From: Longispora albida DSM 44784
Lineage (GTDB): Bacteria > Actinomycetota > Actinomycetes > Mycobacteriales > Micromonosporaceae
Reading direction: 5' to 3'
Assembly (NCBI RefSeq): GCF_000379825.1
Contig: NZ_KB903834.1
Location: 355,976-419,975 of the forward strand
DNA: 64,000 nucleotides
Made by a program: the position numbers and the translations under genes
Shown: positions 1-9,715 of the stretch, piece by piece
Position numbering within the stretch: the first letter of the stretch is position 1
Layout: each line of letters opens with the position of its first letter
Notes under the pieces: generated by a model
The model's database searches: none
Seen by the model: only the letters and a program-made list of their open reading frames with translations
What the model was told of the DNA's origin: nothing

Positions 1-102
1 TCGTTTGAGAAGGCTTCTTCTATTTTGCGGTACCTGATCCAGGGATAGCCTGAGAAGGATTGCTGGCCAGTACCGGCTGCCCCGAGGGGGAGGGGAAAGG
101 CA

Positions 103-564
103 ATGCGATCCTTCTACCGGACATTGACGTTCGTCATCGCCGGACTGGTGTTCGTGCAGTCCGCGATGGCCGTGTGGGCGGTTTCCGGCCTGTCGAAATG
201 GGTGGACGACGGCGGCGTCTTCGACAAGAGCGTCATCGAGTCCGACGGCGAGATGCCCTTCCCCGAGATCTGGGGAATCATCATCCACAGCATGAACGGG
301 ACGTTCCTCATCCCGCTCGTCGGGCTGATCCTGCTGATCGTGTCGTTCTTCGCCCACATCCCGGGCGGGGTCAAGTGGGCAGCCATCATCTTCCTGCTGA
401 TCGCCATCCAGGTCACCCTCGGATACATGTCGCACGGCATCCCGCTGCTGGGCATGCTGCACGGCATCAACGCGCTGGCCATCGTCGGCGTCTCGATCAC
501 CGCTGGCAGGCGGGTCGCCCAGGTCGCACCGGCCAGCGTGACGACCGGCGTGGCTGGCGGCTGA
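103..564 (+). CDS. Small four-helix membrane protein (DUF6220-like)
   Basis: A 153-residue integral membrane protein with about four hydrophobic helices (roughly residues 6-28, 66-86, 90-108 and 118-136). The IHSMNG stretch and the later LHGIN stretch, each a histidine at a membrane edge, remind me of the DUF6220 family; that match is from memory. The ATG at 103 follows a purine-rich GGGGAGGGGAAAGG ribosome site. It sits 15 bp before a multicopper oxidase gene and is probably in the same transcript, so a role in copper or haem-linked electron transfer at the membrane is possible but unproven. The histidines at the membrane edges could be metal or haem ligands. Confidence 0.75.
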   Translation: MRSFYRTLTFVIAGLVFVQSAMAVWAVSGLSKWVDDGGVFDKSVIESDGEMPFPEIWGIIIHSMNGTFLIPLVGLILLIVSFFAHIPGGVKWAAIIFLLIAIQVTLGYMSHGIPLLGMLHGINALAIVGVSITAGRRVAQVAPASVTTGVAGG

Positions 565-579
565 TCCGCTCGCGGCGTC

Positions 580-1995
580 ATGGCCCGGCGCGCACTGGTG
601 GCCACCGCGGCGAGCATCGTCGTCCTGGCCCCGCTCGCCTGGTTCTGGCAGGCCAGCCTGATGCCTGGCACCTACTCCATCATGGACGGTCACGGCGGGC
701 ACCAGCATCACGGCCGGGGCGTGCACACCCTCGTGGCTGATCCGGCACGGGCCGCCGATGTCCGGGTCACGCTCGTGGCCCGCAAGGAGCGGTTCAGGCT
801 GCCTTCGGGGCGCGCCTTCGACGGCTACACGGTGAACGGGACGTCCCCGGGGCCGACCGTCCGGGCAGTCCAGGGCCAGCTGGTCGAGGTGACCCTGGTC
901 AACGAGTCGGTACCGGACGGGGCGACCGTCCACTGGCACGGCATCGACGTACCCAACGCGGCGGACGGGGTCGCCGGGGTCACCCAGGACGCGGTGCCGC
1001 CCGGCGGGTCGTTCACGTACCGGTTCGTGGCGGAGCAGGCGGGCACGTACTGGTACCACTCACACCAGGTGTCCCACGAGCAGGTCCAGAAAGGGCTGCT
1101 CGGAGCCGTCGTGATCGAACCGGGTACGCCGAGGGGTGGCGTGGTCGCGCTGGTGCACCGGTACGGGGCCGTGCGGACGGTGAACGGGTACGCGGGTGAT
1201 GTCGTGCAGCCGAGCGCTGCCGGAGAGCGGGCCCGGGTCCGCGTGATCAACACGGACAACGGGCCGATGACGTCCTGGGTGACCGGCGCGCCGTTCACGC
1301 TCGCGGCCATCGACGGTACCGAGGTCCGCGAGCCGGCCCCGGTGACCGGGCAGGGCGTGCTGGTCACCTCCGGCGGCCGGGCGGACATCGAGGTCGTCGT
1401 ACCGGAGGCGGGCGCGCGGATCGAGCTGGGCGGTGACACGGCCATCGTGCTGAGCCCGCCGGGAAGCGTGGCAGGCAAGCGCTCGCCGGCGCCCGCGAGG
1501 ATGGTCGACCCGCTGGCCTACGGCGCACCGGCGGCCGTGGCCCCGATCGACCCGGGACGGGTCAACCGGGAGCACGAGTACAGCATCGGGCGGCGGCCGG
1601 GCTTCCTCGACGGGAGGCCCGGACTGTGGTGGACGGTCAACGGGCGGATGTTCCCCGACGTACCGGACTTCCGGGTGGCGGAGGGCGACGTCGTCCGGTT
1701 CACGGTGTCCAACCACAGCGGAGAGGTGCACCCGATGCACCTGCACGGGCACCACGCCCTCGTGACCAGCCGCGACGGCGTACCCGCCACCGGCAGTCCC
1801 TGGTGGACGGACTCGCTGAACGTGGCCAGCGGGGAGACCTACGAGATCGTGTTCGTCGCCGACAACCCGGGCCTGTGGATGGACCACTGTCACAACCTCC
1901 CGCACGCCGCACAGGGACTCATGGCCCACGTCTCGTACGAGGGAGTCACGACCCCGTTCCTGATCGGCGGACCGGCCGCGAACAGCCCCGAGTAG
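580..1995 (+). CDS. Multicopper oxidase, membrane-anchored or exported
   Basis: A 471-residue multicopper oxidase, a family of extracytoplasmic enzymes that oxidise metals or phenols and reduce oxygen to water. Copper motifs are complete: HWHG (from His118) and HSH in the first cupredoxin domain, HPMHLHGHH near residue 386, and HCHNLPH around Cys437, the type 1 copper ligand; the axial position looks like Leu, as in many laccases. The N-terminus has one hydrophobic segment (about residues 8-25) followed by a His-rich stretch (GHGGHQHHG) that could load copper. No twin-arginine signal is evident; only ARRA precedes the hydrophobic segment. It directly follows a small membrane protein gene. The substrate cannot be told from sequence; copper or iron oxidation is a reasonable guess. 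Confidence 0.9.
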   Translation: MARRALVATAASIVVLAPLAWFWQASLMPGTYSIMDGHGGHQHHGRGVHTLVADPARAADVRVTLVARKERFRLPSGRAFDGYTVNGTSPGPTVRAVQGQLVEVTLVNESVPDGATVHWHGIDVPNAADGVAGVTQDAVPPGGSFTYRFVAEQAGTYWYHSHQVSHEQVQKGLLGAVVIEPGTPRGGVVALVHRYGAVRTVNGYAGDVVQPSAAGERARVRVINTDNGPMTSWVTGAPFTLAAIDGTEVREPAPVTGQGVLVTSGGRADIEVVVPEAGARIELGGDTAIVLSPPGSVAGKRSPAPARMVDPLAYGAPAAVAPIDPGRVNREHEYSIGRRPGFLDGRPGLWWTVNGRMFPDVPDFRVAEGDVVRFTVSNHSGEVHPMHLHGHHALVTSRDGVPATGSPWWTDSLNVASGETYEIVFVADNPGLWMDHCHNLPHAAQGLMAHVSYEGVTTPFLIGGPAANSPE

Positions 1996-2081
1996 GCGCT
2001 CATCGGGCGTGCGGATCTCTGCGCGTTACTTCTTCCAACCGATATGTCACGCAATAAGCTGTTCGGCGTGGAGGTAACGCG

Positions 2082-3839
2082 ATGACCGACAAGCAGCCCG
2101 AGACCAGCCCGCAGGGGCCAGGCCAGCCGGAATCCGCCGCGGGCCAGCCCAAGCCCGGGGCTGATCCCTTGGCCGGCACTGAAGCCGCGACCGGGGCCTC
2201 GGCAGCGGGATCGCCACCTCCGGCCAAGGACCCAGCGCCGCCCGCCGGAAAGGGCTCTGAGAAAGCGTCCGCGAAGGAGCCGGAGAAGGAGTCTGCGAAG
2301 GAGTCCGAGAAGGCGCCTGACGAGCGGGCGGAGCAGGAGCCCGAGGAAGCGCCGGCCGCCGGCGAGGACTCGGAGCCGGCAGGCAAGTCCGATGCCGGGA
2401 AGGCTGAGGGCGAGGCTGGTCCGGAGAGTACCGAGGGTGCGGATCTGCCGCCGGTCGCCACGGACTGCTGGCCGACGGAGGAGAAGGTCGGCGAGGCCGA
2501 GAAGGAGCAACCCGCCGAGAAGGCTGGCGAGAAGGCCGCTGTCGTGGCTGCCACGAGCAAGGACACTGAGGATTCGGCGGCCAGCTATCTGGAGATCGCC
2601 ACGGCGTCGCCTCCTGAGCAGGCCCAGCCGGTCGTACCTGCCACCGTTGCCGCAGCAGCAGCCGCCTCCGTGAAGACGCCGGTCGAGCCTGCTGCCGAGC
2701 TGGCCACCGCGACGGATCAGCCCGTGGCGGTGGCCGTCGCCGAGGAGGAGGTCGGGCGGAAACCGCTGCGGGTACGCGGGAAGCACGCCGCGCCCCGGCA
2801 CCGGATCTGGAACGCGCTGTGGTTCATCCCGGAGCCGATGAGCGACCGGTGGTGGCGCAGCTGGTTCATGCGCTCGCTTCTGCTGCTGACCGGGGTGCTG
2901 CTGCTGACCGGGTTGTTCGTCGGGGCGTATGTGGGGGCTCTGCACAATCCGGTACCGAAGAATGTTCCTGTCGGTGTGATCAAGGGTGACGCGCCAGCCC
3001 ACCAGCTGCTCGCGACGCTCCGGCAGCGCAGCGATGCCCTGCAGGCCGTCGAGTACAGCTCGGCGGACGCGGCGAGCAGCGCGCTGGAGAAGCGGCGGGT
3101 CTACGCCGTGCTCACGTTCACCACGAGCGAGGACGCGCCGGGGGCCGGGCTGACGGTGGCCACGGCAGGCGGGCCGTCCGCCGTTCTCGTGATCACCGAG
3201 ACGCTGACCACCGCCGCCGACGCGGCTTCGATCCCGCTGACCGTCACCGACGTCGCGCCGCTCGACGACGAGGACCCGCACGGGCTGTCGCCGTTCTACC
3301 TGGTGGTGGGCTGGGTGGTCGGCGGGTACCTCGCCGCGACCGTCCTGGCGCTGTCCACCGGCACGGTGCCGCGCAACTTCGAGCGGGCTGCGATGCGGCT
3401 GGGCGCGCTGGCACTGTTCTCCGCACTGGCCGGTTTCGCCGGGGCGCTGATCGTGACGCACGGCCTGCACATCTGGCCCGATCACCTGCTCGGCCTGACC
3501 GTGACCGGTGCGCTGACGGTGTTCGCCTCTGCGGCTGCCGCGAGCGCGCTGAGCGGCTGGCTGGGCATGACAGGTACCGGAGTCGCGATCTTCCTCTTCG
3601 TCATCCTCGGCAACCCGGGCTCGGGCGGCATCTACGCGCCGGAGCTGCTGCCGAGGGTCTTCCGGGGCCTGCACAACTGGGTGCTGCCCGGCCTGGGCAC
3701 GGATCTCGCCCGCTCGGTCGCGTACTTCGACGGCAAGGGACCCGGCCGGGCTGTCACCGGCCTGGTCCTCTACGCGGCCGCCGGCGTGATCGGCCTGCTG
3801 CTGGCGACAACCGTGCTCGGCAAACGGGGCAACCGGTAG
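2082..3839 (+). CDS. ABC-2/Pip-like membrane protein with long acidic N-terminal region
   Basis: A 585-residue protein in two parts. Residues 1 to about 225 are low complexity, rich in Ala, Glu, Pro, Lys and Ser with KEPEKES-type repeats, and are probably disordered in the cytoplasm. From about residue 265 there is a membrane helix, then an extracytoplasmic segment of about 130 residues, then five more helices. This one-plus-five layout with a long external loop is that of the YhgE/Pip, DUF3533 and ABC-2 permease group. The ATG follows a GGAGG site at 2071-2075. No ATPase partner is adjacent. The role is unknown; export or cell-envelope work is inferred from topology only. Confidence 0.7.
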   Translation: MTDKQPETSPQGPGQPESAAGQPKPGADPLAGTEAATGASAAGSPPPAKDPAPPAGKGSEKASAKEPEKESAKESEKAPDERAEQEPEEAPAAGEDSEPAGKSDAGKAEGEAGPESTEGADLPPVATDCWPTEEKVGEAEKEQPAEKAGEKAAVVAATSKDTEDSAASYLEIATASPPEQAQPVVPATVAAAAAASVKTPVEPAAELATATDQPVAVAVAEEEVGRKPLRVRGKHAAPRHRIWNALWFIPEPMSDRWWRSWFMRSLLLLTGVLLLTGLFVGAYVGALHNPVPKNVPVGVIKGDAPAHQLLATLRQRSDALQAVEYSSADAASSALEKRRVYAVLTFTTSEDAPGAGLTVATAGGPSAVLVITETLTTAADAASIPLTVTDVAPLDDEDPHGLSPFYLVVGWVVGGYLAATVLALSTGTVPRNFERAAMRLGALALFSALAGFAGALIVTHGLHIWPDHLLGLTVTGALTVFASAAAASALSGWLGMTGTGVAIFLFVILGNPGSGGIYAPELLPRVFRGLHNWVLPGLGTDLARSVAYFDGKGPGRAVTGLVLYAAAGVIGLLLATTVLGKRGNR

Positions 3840-3850
3840 CCTCCACAATC

Positions 3851-4267
3851 ATGATCGAGCTGAGGCCCGTGACCGGGGTCAACTGGCGGGGAGTCGCCGC
3901 GCTGGAAGTGAAGCCGGCGCAGCAGGAATTCGTCGCCGCGTCCACGTACTACCTGAGCCTGTGCGCGTACGGCGACCTGTGGCAGCCGCTGGCGGCGTAC
4001 CACAACGAGGAGGTGTGCGGCTTCCTGATGTGGGCGGTCGAGGGTGATACCTGCTGGCTGGGCGGGATCATCGTGGACCGCAGGAAGCAGGGTGCCGGGC
4101 TCGGCCGGGCGATGGTCGAGGCGGCGATGGCGCACCTGCCGTACCAGAAGTTCGCGCTGTCCTACGACCCGCTCAACGAGACCGCCGCGAAGCTGTACAA
4201 AAGCATTGGTTTCGTGGAGACCGGAGAGATGGAGGACACGGAGATCGTGGCCCGCCTCGCCCGATAG
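3851..4267 (+). CDS. GNAT-family N-acetyltransferase
   Basis: A 138-residue single-domain acetyltransferase of the GNAT fold, which moves an acetyl group from acetyl-CoA to an amine. The acetyl-CoA binding signature is RRKQGAGLGRAMVE near residue 80 and the C-terminal NETAAKLYKSIGF motif is typical. The general look is closest to polyamine acetyltransferases of the BltD/PaiA type, but substrate assignment is weak. The ATG lies 11 bp after the previous stop with no strong ribosome site, so it may be translationally coupled to the upstream membrane protein gene. Confidence 0.85.
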   Translation: MIELRPVTGVNWRGVAALEVKPAQQEFVAASTYYLSLCAYGDLWQPLAAYHNEEVCGFLMWAVEGDTCWLGGIIVDRRKQGAGLGRAMVEAAMAHLPYQKFALSYDPLNETAAKLYKSIGFVETGEMEDTEIVARLAR

Positions 4268-4352
4268 TGAGCTCGCCCCGCCGATAGGGTGAGTCAGATC
4301 TCCCGGACAGCGCGGTCACGGGCTCCGTCTCTTCTGAACGAGGGAGCACCAG

Positions 4353-7025
4353 ATGCTCGAAGAAGACGCCGAACTCCGTGCAGACGTCCGCCGCCTGGGC
4401 ACCCTGCTGGGCCAGGCGCTCGTACGCCAGGAAGGCCAGGGCCTCCTCGATCTCGTGGAGGAGGTCCGGGCCCTGGTCCGGGCCGACGGCGACGCGGCGG
4501 AAGCCAGGCTCAGCGCCGTCGACGTGGAGACGGGCATCAAGCTGACCAGGGCCTTCGCGACGTACTTCCACCTGGCCAACATCGCGGAGCAGACGCACCG
4601 GGGCCGCGAGCTGCGCCGGCAGCGCGCCAAGTCCGGCGGCTGGCTGGAGCAGGTCGCGCAGCGGATCACCGAGCGGGGCGTCCCGGCTGGCGAGCTGGAG
4701 GCCGCTGTCCGCAAGCTCGCGGTCCGGCCCGTGTTCACCGCGCACCCGACCGAGGCTGCCCGCCGGTCGATCCTCACCAAGCTGCGCGCGGTGGCCGACA
4801 CGCTGGACGCGGAGGCCGCGGCGCTGGCCCAGGGCTTCGGCGAGGACGCCGAGCCCCGGCTGGCCGAGCTGATCGACCTGCTCTGGCAGACCGACGAGCT
4901 GCGGCTGTCCCGGCCGGAGCCGACCGACGAGGCCCGCAACGCCGTGTACTACCTGTCCGACCTGTACACCGAGGCCGCCCCGCAGGTGCTCGCCGACCTC
5001 GCGTCCACCCTGGACAGCCTCGGCGTGAAGCTGCCGCCGACCGCCCGGCCGCTGACCTTCGGTACCTGGATCGGCGGGGACCGCGACGGCAATCCGTACG
5101 TGACTCCGCAGGTCACGAAGGAGGTGCTGCTGCTCCAGCACGAGTACGGCATCCGCGCGGCGGAGAAGGCGATGGACGCGCTGCTCAACGAGCTGTCGAT
5201 CTCCCGGCGGCTGCGCGGGGTCTCGCTGGACCTGGCAGCCAGCGTCGCCACGGACCTCGACCGGCTCAAGGAGCTCCCGGAGCGGTTCCGCCGGGTGAAC
5301 GCCGAGGAGCCGTACCGGCTCAAGGCCCGCTGCGTCAAGCTCAAGCTGGAGAACACGCGGCAGCGCCTCGCGACCGGCGGCACGCACTCCCCCGGCCGCG
5401 ACTACCTCGGCACGGCAGACCTGCTGGCCGATCTCGAACTGATCCGCGTCTCGCTGAGCAGGCACGGCGGGCGGCTGGCCGCGACCGGGCACCTGGAGGC
5501 GCTGGTCAGGGCGGTGGCGGCCTTCGGTCTCCCGCTGGCGACGCTGGACATCCGGGAGCACGCCGACGCCCACCACCACGTCCTCGCGCAGCTCTACGCG
5601 CACGTCGGCGAGGCGGCGTACCTCAGCCTGACCCGTGAGGAACGCACCGCCCTGCTGATCAAGGAGCTGGACTCGCGCCGCCCGCTGTCCACTCCGGACA
5701 CTCCGCTGGACGCGGCCGGCACGAAGACGCTCGGGGTGTTCCGGGAGATCCGGGCGGCCCGGAAGGTGTTCGGGCCGGAGATCATCGAGTCGTACATCAT
5801 CTCGATGACCCAGGGCATCGACGACGTACTGGCGGCCGTGATCCTCGCCCGCGAGGCAGGCGTGTCCGGCATCGGGTTCGTGCCGCTGCTGGAGACCCCG
5901 GCCGAGCTGGCAGCCGGCGGCATCCTGCTCGACCAGCTGCTGTCGATCCCGGCGTACCGGGCCATCGCCGGCTCCGTGCAGGAAGTGATGCTCGGCTACT
6001 CCGACTCGAACAAGGAAGCCGGGATCACCACCTCCCAGTGGGCGATCCACCAGGCCCAGCGGGCGCTGCGGGACGTGGCGGCCAAGCACGGCGTCCGGCT
6101 GCGCCTGTTCCACGGCCGGGGCGGCACGGTCGGGCGGGGCGGCGGCCCGACCCGCGAGGCGATCCTCGCCCAGCCGTACGGGACGCTCGACGGGGCCATC
6201 AAGGTCACCGAGCAGGGTGAGGTCATCTCCGACAAGTACACGCTGCCGTCGCTCGCCAGGGAGAACCTGGAGCTGTCGCTGGCCGCCGTGCTGGAGGCGA
6301 CCGTCCTGCACACAGCGCCGCGTCAGCCCTCGGAGTCGCTGGCCGCGTGGAACTCCACTATGGAGGTCGTGTCCTCGGCGGCGTTCGGCACGTACCGGGG
6401 CCTGGTCGAGGACCCCGATCTGGCGGCGTACTACTGGGCCGTCACGCCGACCGAGCTGCTCGGCGCGCTCAACATCGGCTCGCGGCCGGCCAAGCGCCCG
6501 GACGCCGGGGCCGGGCTGGGCGGGCTGCGCGCGATCCCGTGGGTGTTCGGCTGGACGCAGTCCCGGCAGATCGTCCCCGGCTGGTACGGCGTCGGGGCCG
6601 GCCTGGCCGCCGCCCGCGAGGAGGGGCTGGGCGACCTGCTGGCCGAGATGTACGAGCGCTGGCACTTCTTCCGCACCTTCCTGTCCAACGTGGAGATGAC
6701 GCTCGCGAAGACCGACCTGAGCATCACCGGCCGGTACGTGTCCTCGCTCGTGCCGGAGCACCTGCACCGGTTCTACGACCAGATCGCGGCCGAGTACGAG
6801 GCCTCGGTGCGCGAGGTGCTGGCGATCACCGGGGAGTCCTCGCTGCTGGAGGCCCAGCCGAGCCTGCGCAGGACGCTCGCTGTCCGTGACACGTACCTGG
6901 AGCCGCTGCACCATCTCCAGGTCGCCCTGCTCAAGCGGCACCGGGCCCAGCCGGACCCGACGGCGGAGCGGGCGCTGCTGACGACGGTCAACGGGATCGC
7001 GGCCGGGCTGCGCAACACCGGCTGA
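4353..7025 (+). CDS. ppc: Phosphoenolpyruvate carboxylase
   Basis: An 890-residue phosphoenolpyruvate carboxylase, the cytoplasmic enzyme that turns PEP and bicarbonate into oxaloacetate to refill the TCA cycle. Diagnostic motifs are all present: FTAHPTEA with the catalytic His131, [18 protein letters not shown] with Lys554, [23 protein letters not shown] and FGWTQSR. The protein ends RNTG, matching the conserved C-terminal NTG that reaches the active site. Length is normal for the bacterial family. The ATG follows GAGGGAG at 4340-4346. It appears to be a single-gene unit; the next gene starts 57 bp later behind its own operator. Confidence 0.98.
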   Translation: MLEEDAELRADVRRLGTLLGQALVRQEGQGLLDLVEEVRALVRADGDAAEARLSAVDVETGIKLTRAFATYFHLANIAEQTHRGRELRRQRAKSGGWLEQVAQRITERGVPAGELEAAVRKLAVRPVFTAHPTEAARRSILTKLRAVADTLDAEAAALAQGFGEDAEPRLAELIDLLWQTDELRLSRPEPTDEARNAVYYLSDLYTEAAPQVLADLASTLDSLGVKLPPTARPLTFGTWIGGDRDGNPYVTPQVTKEVLLLQHEYGIRAAEKAMDALLNELSISRRLRGVSLDLAASVATDLDRLKELPERFRRVNAEEPYRLKARCVKLKLENTRQRLATGGTHSPGRDYLGTADLLADLELIRVSLSRHGGRLAATGHLEALVRAVAAFGLPLATLDIREHADAHHHVLAQLYAHVGEAAYLSLTREERTALLIKELDSRRPLSTPDTPLDAAGTKTLGVFREIRAARKVFGPEIIESYIISMTQGIDDVLAAVILAREAGVSGIGFVPLLETPAELAAGGILLDQLLSIPAYRAIAGSVQEVMLGYSDSNKEAGITTSQWAIHQAQRALRDVAAKHGVRLRLFHGRGGTVGRGGGPTREAILAQPYGTLDGAIKVTEQGEVISDKYTLPSLARENLELSLAAVLEATVLHTAPRQPSESLAAWNSTMEVVSSAAFGTYRGLVEDPDLAAYYWAVTPTELLGALNIGSRPAKRPDAGAGLGGLRAIPWVFGWTQSRQIVPGWYGVGAGLAAAREEGLGDLLAEMYERWHFFRTFLSNVEMTLAKTDLSITGRYVSSLVPEHLHRFYDQIAAEYEASVREVLAITGESSLLEAQPSLRRTLAVRDTYLEPLHHLQVALLKRHRAQPDPTAERALLTTVNGIAAGLRNTG

Positions 7026-7040
7026 GCCGCCCGGCAGGAA

Positions 7041-7059
7041 GGTGTACTAGCGGTACACC
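7041..7059. promoter_or_regulatory. Palindromic operator upstream of TetR gene
   Basis: A perfect 7-bp inverted repeat, GGTGTAC and GTACACC, separated by five bases (TAGCG). It lies 23 bp before the ATG of the TetR gene. Position and symmetry fit an autoregulatory TetR operator; binding is inferred. Confidence 0.65.
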
Positions 7060-7082
7060 CCAGCGGTATGTACTGTGGGTGC

Positions 7083-7646
7083 ATGCCGCTGCCCCGCTTT
7101 GACCGGCTGGCCGCCGACCGGCAGGCCGCCATTCTCGCCGTGGCCCGGGTCCAGTTCGCAGAACACGGACCCGAGGCCGCCTCCTACAACAAGATCATTG
7201 AGCTGGCCGGGATCTCGAAGACGGCCGCGTACCACTACTTCGACGGCAAGGACGACCTGCTCGGCGCGGTCCTCGACGATGTCGGGGCCCGCGTGCTGGG
7301 CGCCCTGGGCGACTGGGAGCCTGCCGGTGACGCCGCTGGTTTCTGGGGGCAGCTCCGGGCCGGGTCGGGCCGGCTCGTGGCCCATCTCGCCGAGCATCCC
7401 GACGATCAGGCGCTGGCTCCGCTGGCGTTGGAGCGGCCGGTGGCGCACGCCGGTACACAGTGGATATCTGGTGTGGTCGCCAACGGCCAGGAGCTGGGGA
7501 TCATCCGGAGCGATCTCGACCAGGCCCTGCTCGTGGCTGTGACAACGGCCGTGTTGCAGACCCTCGACGGCTGGGCGCTGGCGGGGAATGCGGTCGGCGA
7601 GGAAGCATGGAGCCTGCTCGCGGGCCTGTGGGGCGAGCCGCGATGA
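7083..7646 (+). CDS. TetR/AcrR-family transcriptional regulator
   Basis: A 187-residue one-component repressor. The N-terminal helix-turn-helix is clear (SYNKIIELAGISKTAAYHYFDGKDDLL, about residues 37-63), followed by a ligand-binding helical domain typical in length. I start at ATG 7083 (MPLPRF); an in-frame ATG five codons earlier is possible. A perfect palindrome lies just upstream, so self-repression is likely. Its stop overlaps the start of the next membrane protein gene (ATGA), so the two form one operon and the membrane protein is the natural target. Confidence 0.9.
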   Translation: MPLPRFDRLAADRQAAILAVARVQFAEHGPEAASYNKIIELAGISKTAAYHYFDGKDDLLGAVLDDVGARVLGALGDWEPAGDAAGFWGQLRAGSGRLVAHLAEHPDDQALAPLALERPVAHAGTQWISGVVANGQELGIIRSDLDQALLVAVTTAVLQTLDGWALAGNAVGEEAWSLLAGLWGEPR

Positions 7647-8206
7647 GGACGGACCTCGTCGCCGACTGGGAGGTGCCCCGGCCGTCCGGCGCGCTCGACA
7701 GGGTCATGGGTCCCGGCAAGACGCGCGCCGAGACCGTCACGGAGCTCTCGGGCGGGCTCGTCGCGGCGGCCCTCATCGCCTGGCACGTCTGGGGCGACTT
7801 CACCGGCTGGCAGCTCGCGGTCGTCGCGATCCTCGCGCTCGACCTGGCCGGCGGCGTGATGACCAACGCGACCAACTCCGCCAAACGCTGGTATCACCGC
7901 AGCCCCAAAGCCAAACCCCGCCTCATGTTCGTCACTGTCCACATCGCACACCTGGCCGCGGTCGTTTTCCTGGGTGGTACCTGGCTGTGGTTCGCCACCA
8001 ACGCCGCCCTGCTGCTGGCCTCGGCCCTCCTGATCGAAGGCGTACCAGTCGCGATCCGCCGGCCCACCGCGATGGCCGCGTACATGGCGTTCTTCCTGCT
8101 GAACCTGGGCTGGCTGCCCGCTCCCCTGGCCTGGTTCCCGGCGCTGTTCTACCTCAAGCTGCTCGTCTGCCACCTGGTACCGGAGGCACCCCTCCGTGAC
8201 CGCTGA
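7643..8206 (+). CDS. Predicted membrane protein in TetR operon
   Basis: A 187-residue protein with about five hydrophobic helices and no family I recognise. The N-terminal 30 residues are soluble, followed by helices at roughly 38-55, 58-75, 92-110, 113-132 and 145-180. The ATG overlaps the TetR stop by four bases (ATGA), strongly implying co-translation. The end overlaps the following acetyltransferase start. Its expression is probably controlled by the TetR protein. A transport or small-molecule resistance role would fit such an operon, but nothing in the sequence proves it. Confidence 0.75.
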   Translation: MRTDLVADWEVPRPSGALDRVMGPGKTRAETVTELSGGLVAAALIAWHVWGDFTGWQLAVVAILALDLAGGVMTNATNSAKRWYHRSPKAKPRLMFVTVHIAHLAAVVFLGGTWLWFATNAALLLASALLIEGVPVAIRRPTAMAAYMAFFLLNLGWLPAPLAWFPALFYLKLLVCHLVPEAPLRDR

Positions 8207-8687
8207 CCTCGCGGGCCTCCTGGCCACGGCCTTCTCCGCAGAGCCGGGCATGACCTGGCTCTGCGGCACCCGCAAACGCCCGTGGTTCGCGGCGACCCTC
8301 CGGCTGCCGGTCGACCGCGTCCTCGTACCGGGCGCGGCGGCCCTGATCACCCCGCCCGGCTCGCGCATCCCGCCGCTGACCCAGGCCCGGTGGGCCGCTT
8401 CGGTACTCGCCGGCTGCGGCCCGCGCGCCGTCCGCCGCACCCTCGGCTACCTCGCCCGCACCGAACCGCTCAAGCCGGCCGGGGCCTCCGTGCTCGAATT
8501 CGTCGGCGTCCTCCCCGAGGACCGTGGCCGGGGCCTGGCCCGCCAGCTCATCACCGCGATCCCGGGCCCCCTCTTCCTCACCACAGCCGACCCGGCCAAC
8601 ATCCCGCTGTACACGAAGCTGGGATTCACTGTCACGGAAACAGTGCGAATCGGGCCACTGACGGTCACGGCGATGCTCCGGGAGTGA
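8196..8687 (+). CDS. GNAT-like acetyltransferase
   Basis: A 163-residue protein with a GNAT C-terminal half: LEFVGVLPEDRGRGLARQLI carries the acetyl-CoA pyrophosphate loop (RGRGLA) and PANIPLYTKLGF is the usual last-strand motif. The N-terminal half is divergent. The GTG start at 8196 lies inside the end of the previous gene, so it is the third cistron of the TetR operon. The acceptor is unknown; modifying a toxic compound that the regulator senses is one possibility. Confidence 0.75.
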   Translation: MTADLAGLLATAFSAEPGMTWLCGTRKRPWFAATLRLPVDRVLVPGAAALITPPGSRIPPLTQARWAASVLAGCGPRAVRRTLGYLARTEPLKPAGASVLEFVGVLPEDRGRGLARQLITAIPGPLFLTTADPANIPLYTKLGFTVTETVRIGPLTVTAMLRE

Positions 8688-8694
8688 GTCGTAA

Positions 8695-8802
8695 CTACCT
8701 GGACTTCCTGGTTGCCAGGACAACAGCCAGCGCTACGACGCTCCCGACGACGGCGAGACAGACAAGCAGAACTGCGAAATGCCACGGTTGCATAGATCCC
8801 AT
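8695..8802 (-). CDS. Very small single-helix membrane protein
   Basis: A 35-codon frame reading MGSMQPWHF followed by one strong membrane helix and an RKSR tail, facing the acetyltransferase end-on. An AAGG ribosome site lies 8 bases before the ATG at 8802; a second ATG three codons later is the alternative. Small proteins beginning with a PWH-type motif and holding one helix and a basic tail are common in actinomycetes, which supports reality. Function unknown. Confidence 0.5.
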   Translation of the reverse strand: MGSMQPWHFAVLLVCLAVVGSVVALAVVLATRKSR

Positions 8803-8962
8803 GCGATCAACCTTAAGCCAACCGCCCATTGAGGACTGTCCTGCTTTCTGGCTGCTACTAGGCTCGCTTATTCGCAGCACCGGCACGATCAGGCTCGTAT
8901 CCTGCAACACAGCCACCGGCAGGAACGCCGGCAGTGGATGAGCCTGAACGGGGAGGCACCTG

Positions 8963-9715
8963 ATGAGCGAAGCGTTCTACGCGCAAGCGAAGCTGTACGA
9001 CCTGATGTTCCCGGGCGGCGGGCCGGCGGTCGACTACTACCGGGCCGAGGCCAGCAGGCAAGGCGGAAGCGTGCTCGAACTCGGGTGCGGCACCGGGCAC
9101 AAACTCATCCCCATCGCGTCCGACGGGCATCCGAGCACAGGCCTGGACTTCTCGTCGGAGATGCTGGCCGAGGCCCGGCGCAAGGCCGACGAGCGCGGTG
9201 TGGCGGTGGAGTGGGTCCAGGGCGACATGCGGGCCTTCGACCTGGGCCGCACGTTCGACCTCGTGTTCATCACAGCCAACTCCCTGCTGCACCTGCACGA
9301 GGCCGAGGACCTGATCAGCTGCTTCCGGTCGGTACGCAGGCACCTGGCACCCGGGGCACGGTTCGTCTTCGACGTGTTCAACCCGAACGTGAGCATGCTC
9401 GCCGAAGCCAACGGCACGCGGCGTACCCGCAGATCGCTGTCGTTCACCGATCCTGACCGTGGCACCGTCAGCGTCGACATCACCGAGACCTACGACGCGC
9501 CCTCACAGGTCACACGCGGGACATGGCACCTCTCGGCCGAATCCGAGCCCGACTTCCTCGTCGCACCGGTCGAACTCAGGAGCATCTTCCCGCAGGAGCT
9601 GCTGCTGCTCCTCTCACTCGGCGGCCTCCGGCTCACCGAACGCTTCGGCGACTGGTCCGGCGGGCCGTTCGCCGGGGACGCGTCGCTGCAACTCTGCGTC
9701 TGCGAACCCGTGTGA
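8963..9715 (+). CDS. Class I SAM-dependent methyltransferase
   Basis: A 250-residue methyltransferase with the Rossmann-type SAM fold. Motif I is VLELGCGTGHK near residue 36, the acidic motif II is GLDFSSEML, and QGDMRAFDL and FDLVFITANSLLHL are later motifs. The C-terminal half with a beta-rich insert resembles small-molecule methyltransferases of the UbiE/MenG-like group. ATG at 8963 follows GGGGAGG. No operon partner; the substrate cannot be predicted. Confidence 0.88.
   Translation: MSEAFYAQAKLYDLMFPGGGPAVDYYRAEASRQGGSVLELGCGTGHKLIPIASDGHPSTGLDFSSEMLAEARRKADERGVAVEWVQGDMRAFDLGRTFDLVFITANSLLHLHEAEDLISCFRSVRRHLAPGARFVFDVFNPNVSMLAEANGTRRTRRSLSFTDPDRGTVSVDITETYDAPSQVTRGTWHLSAESEPDFLVAPVELRSIFPQELLLLLSLGGLRLTERFGDWSGGPFAGDASLQLCVCEPV

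Noticed and set aside
4173-6941. A 922-codon leftward open frame
   Set aside because: Fully antisense to phosphoenolpyruvate carboxylase, whose motifs are all intact on the other strand.
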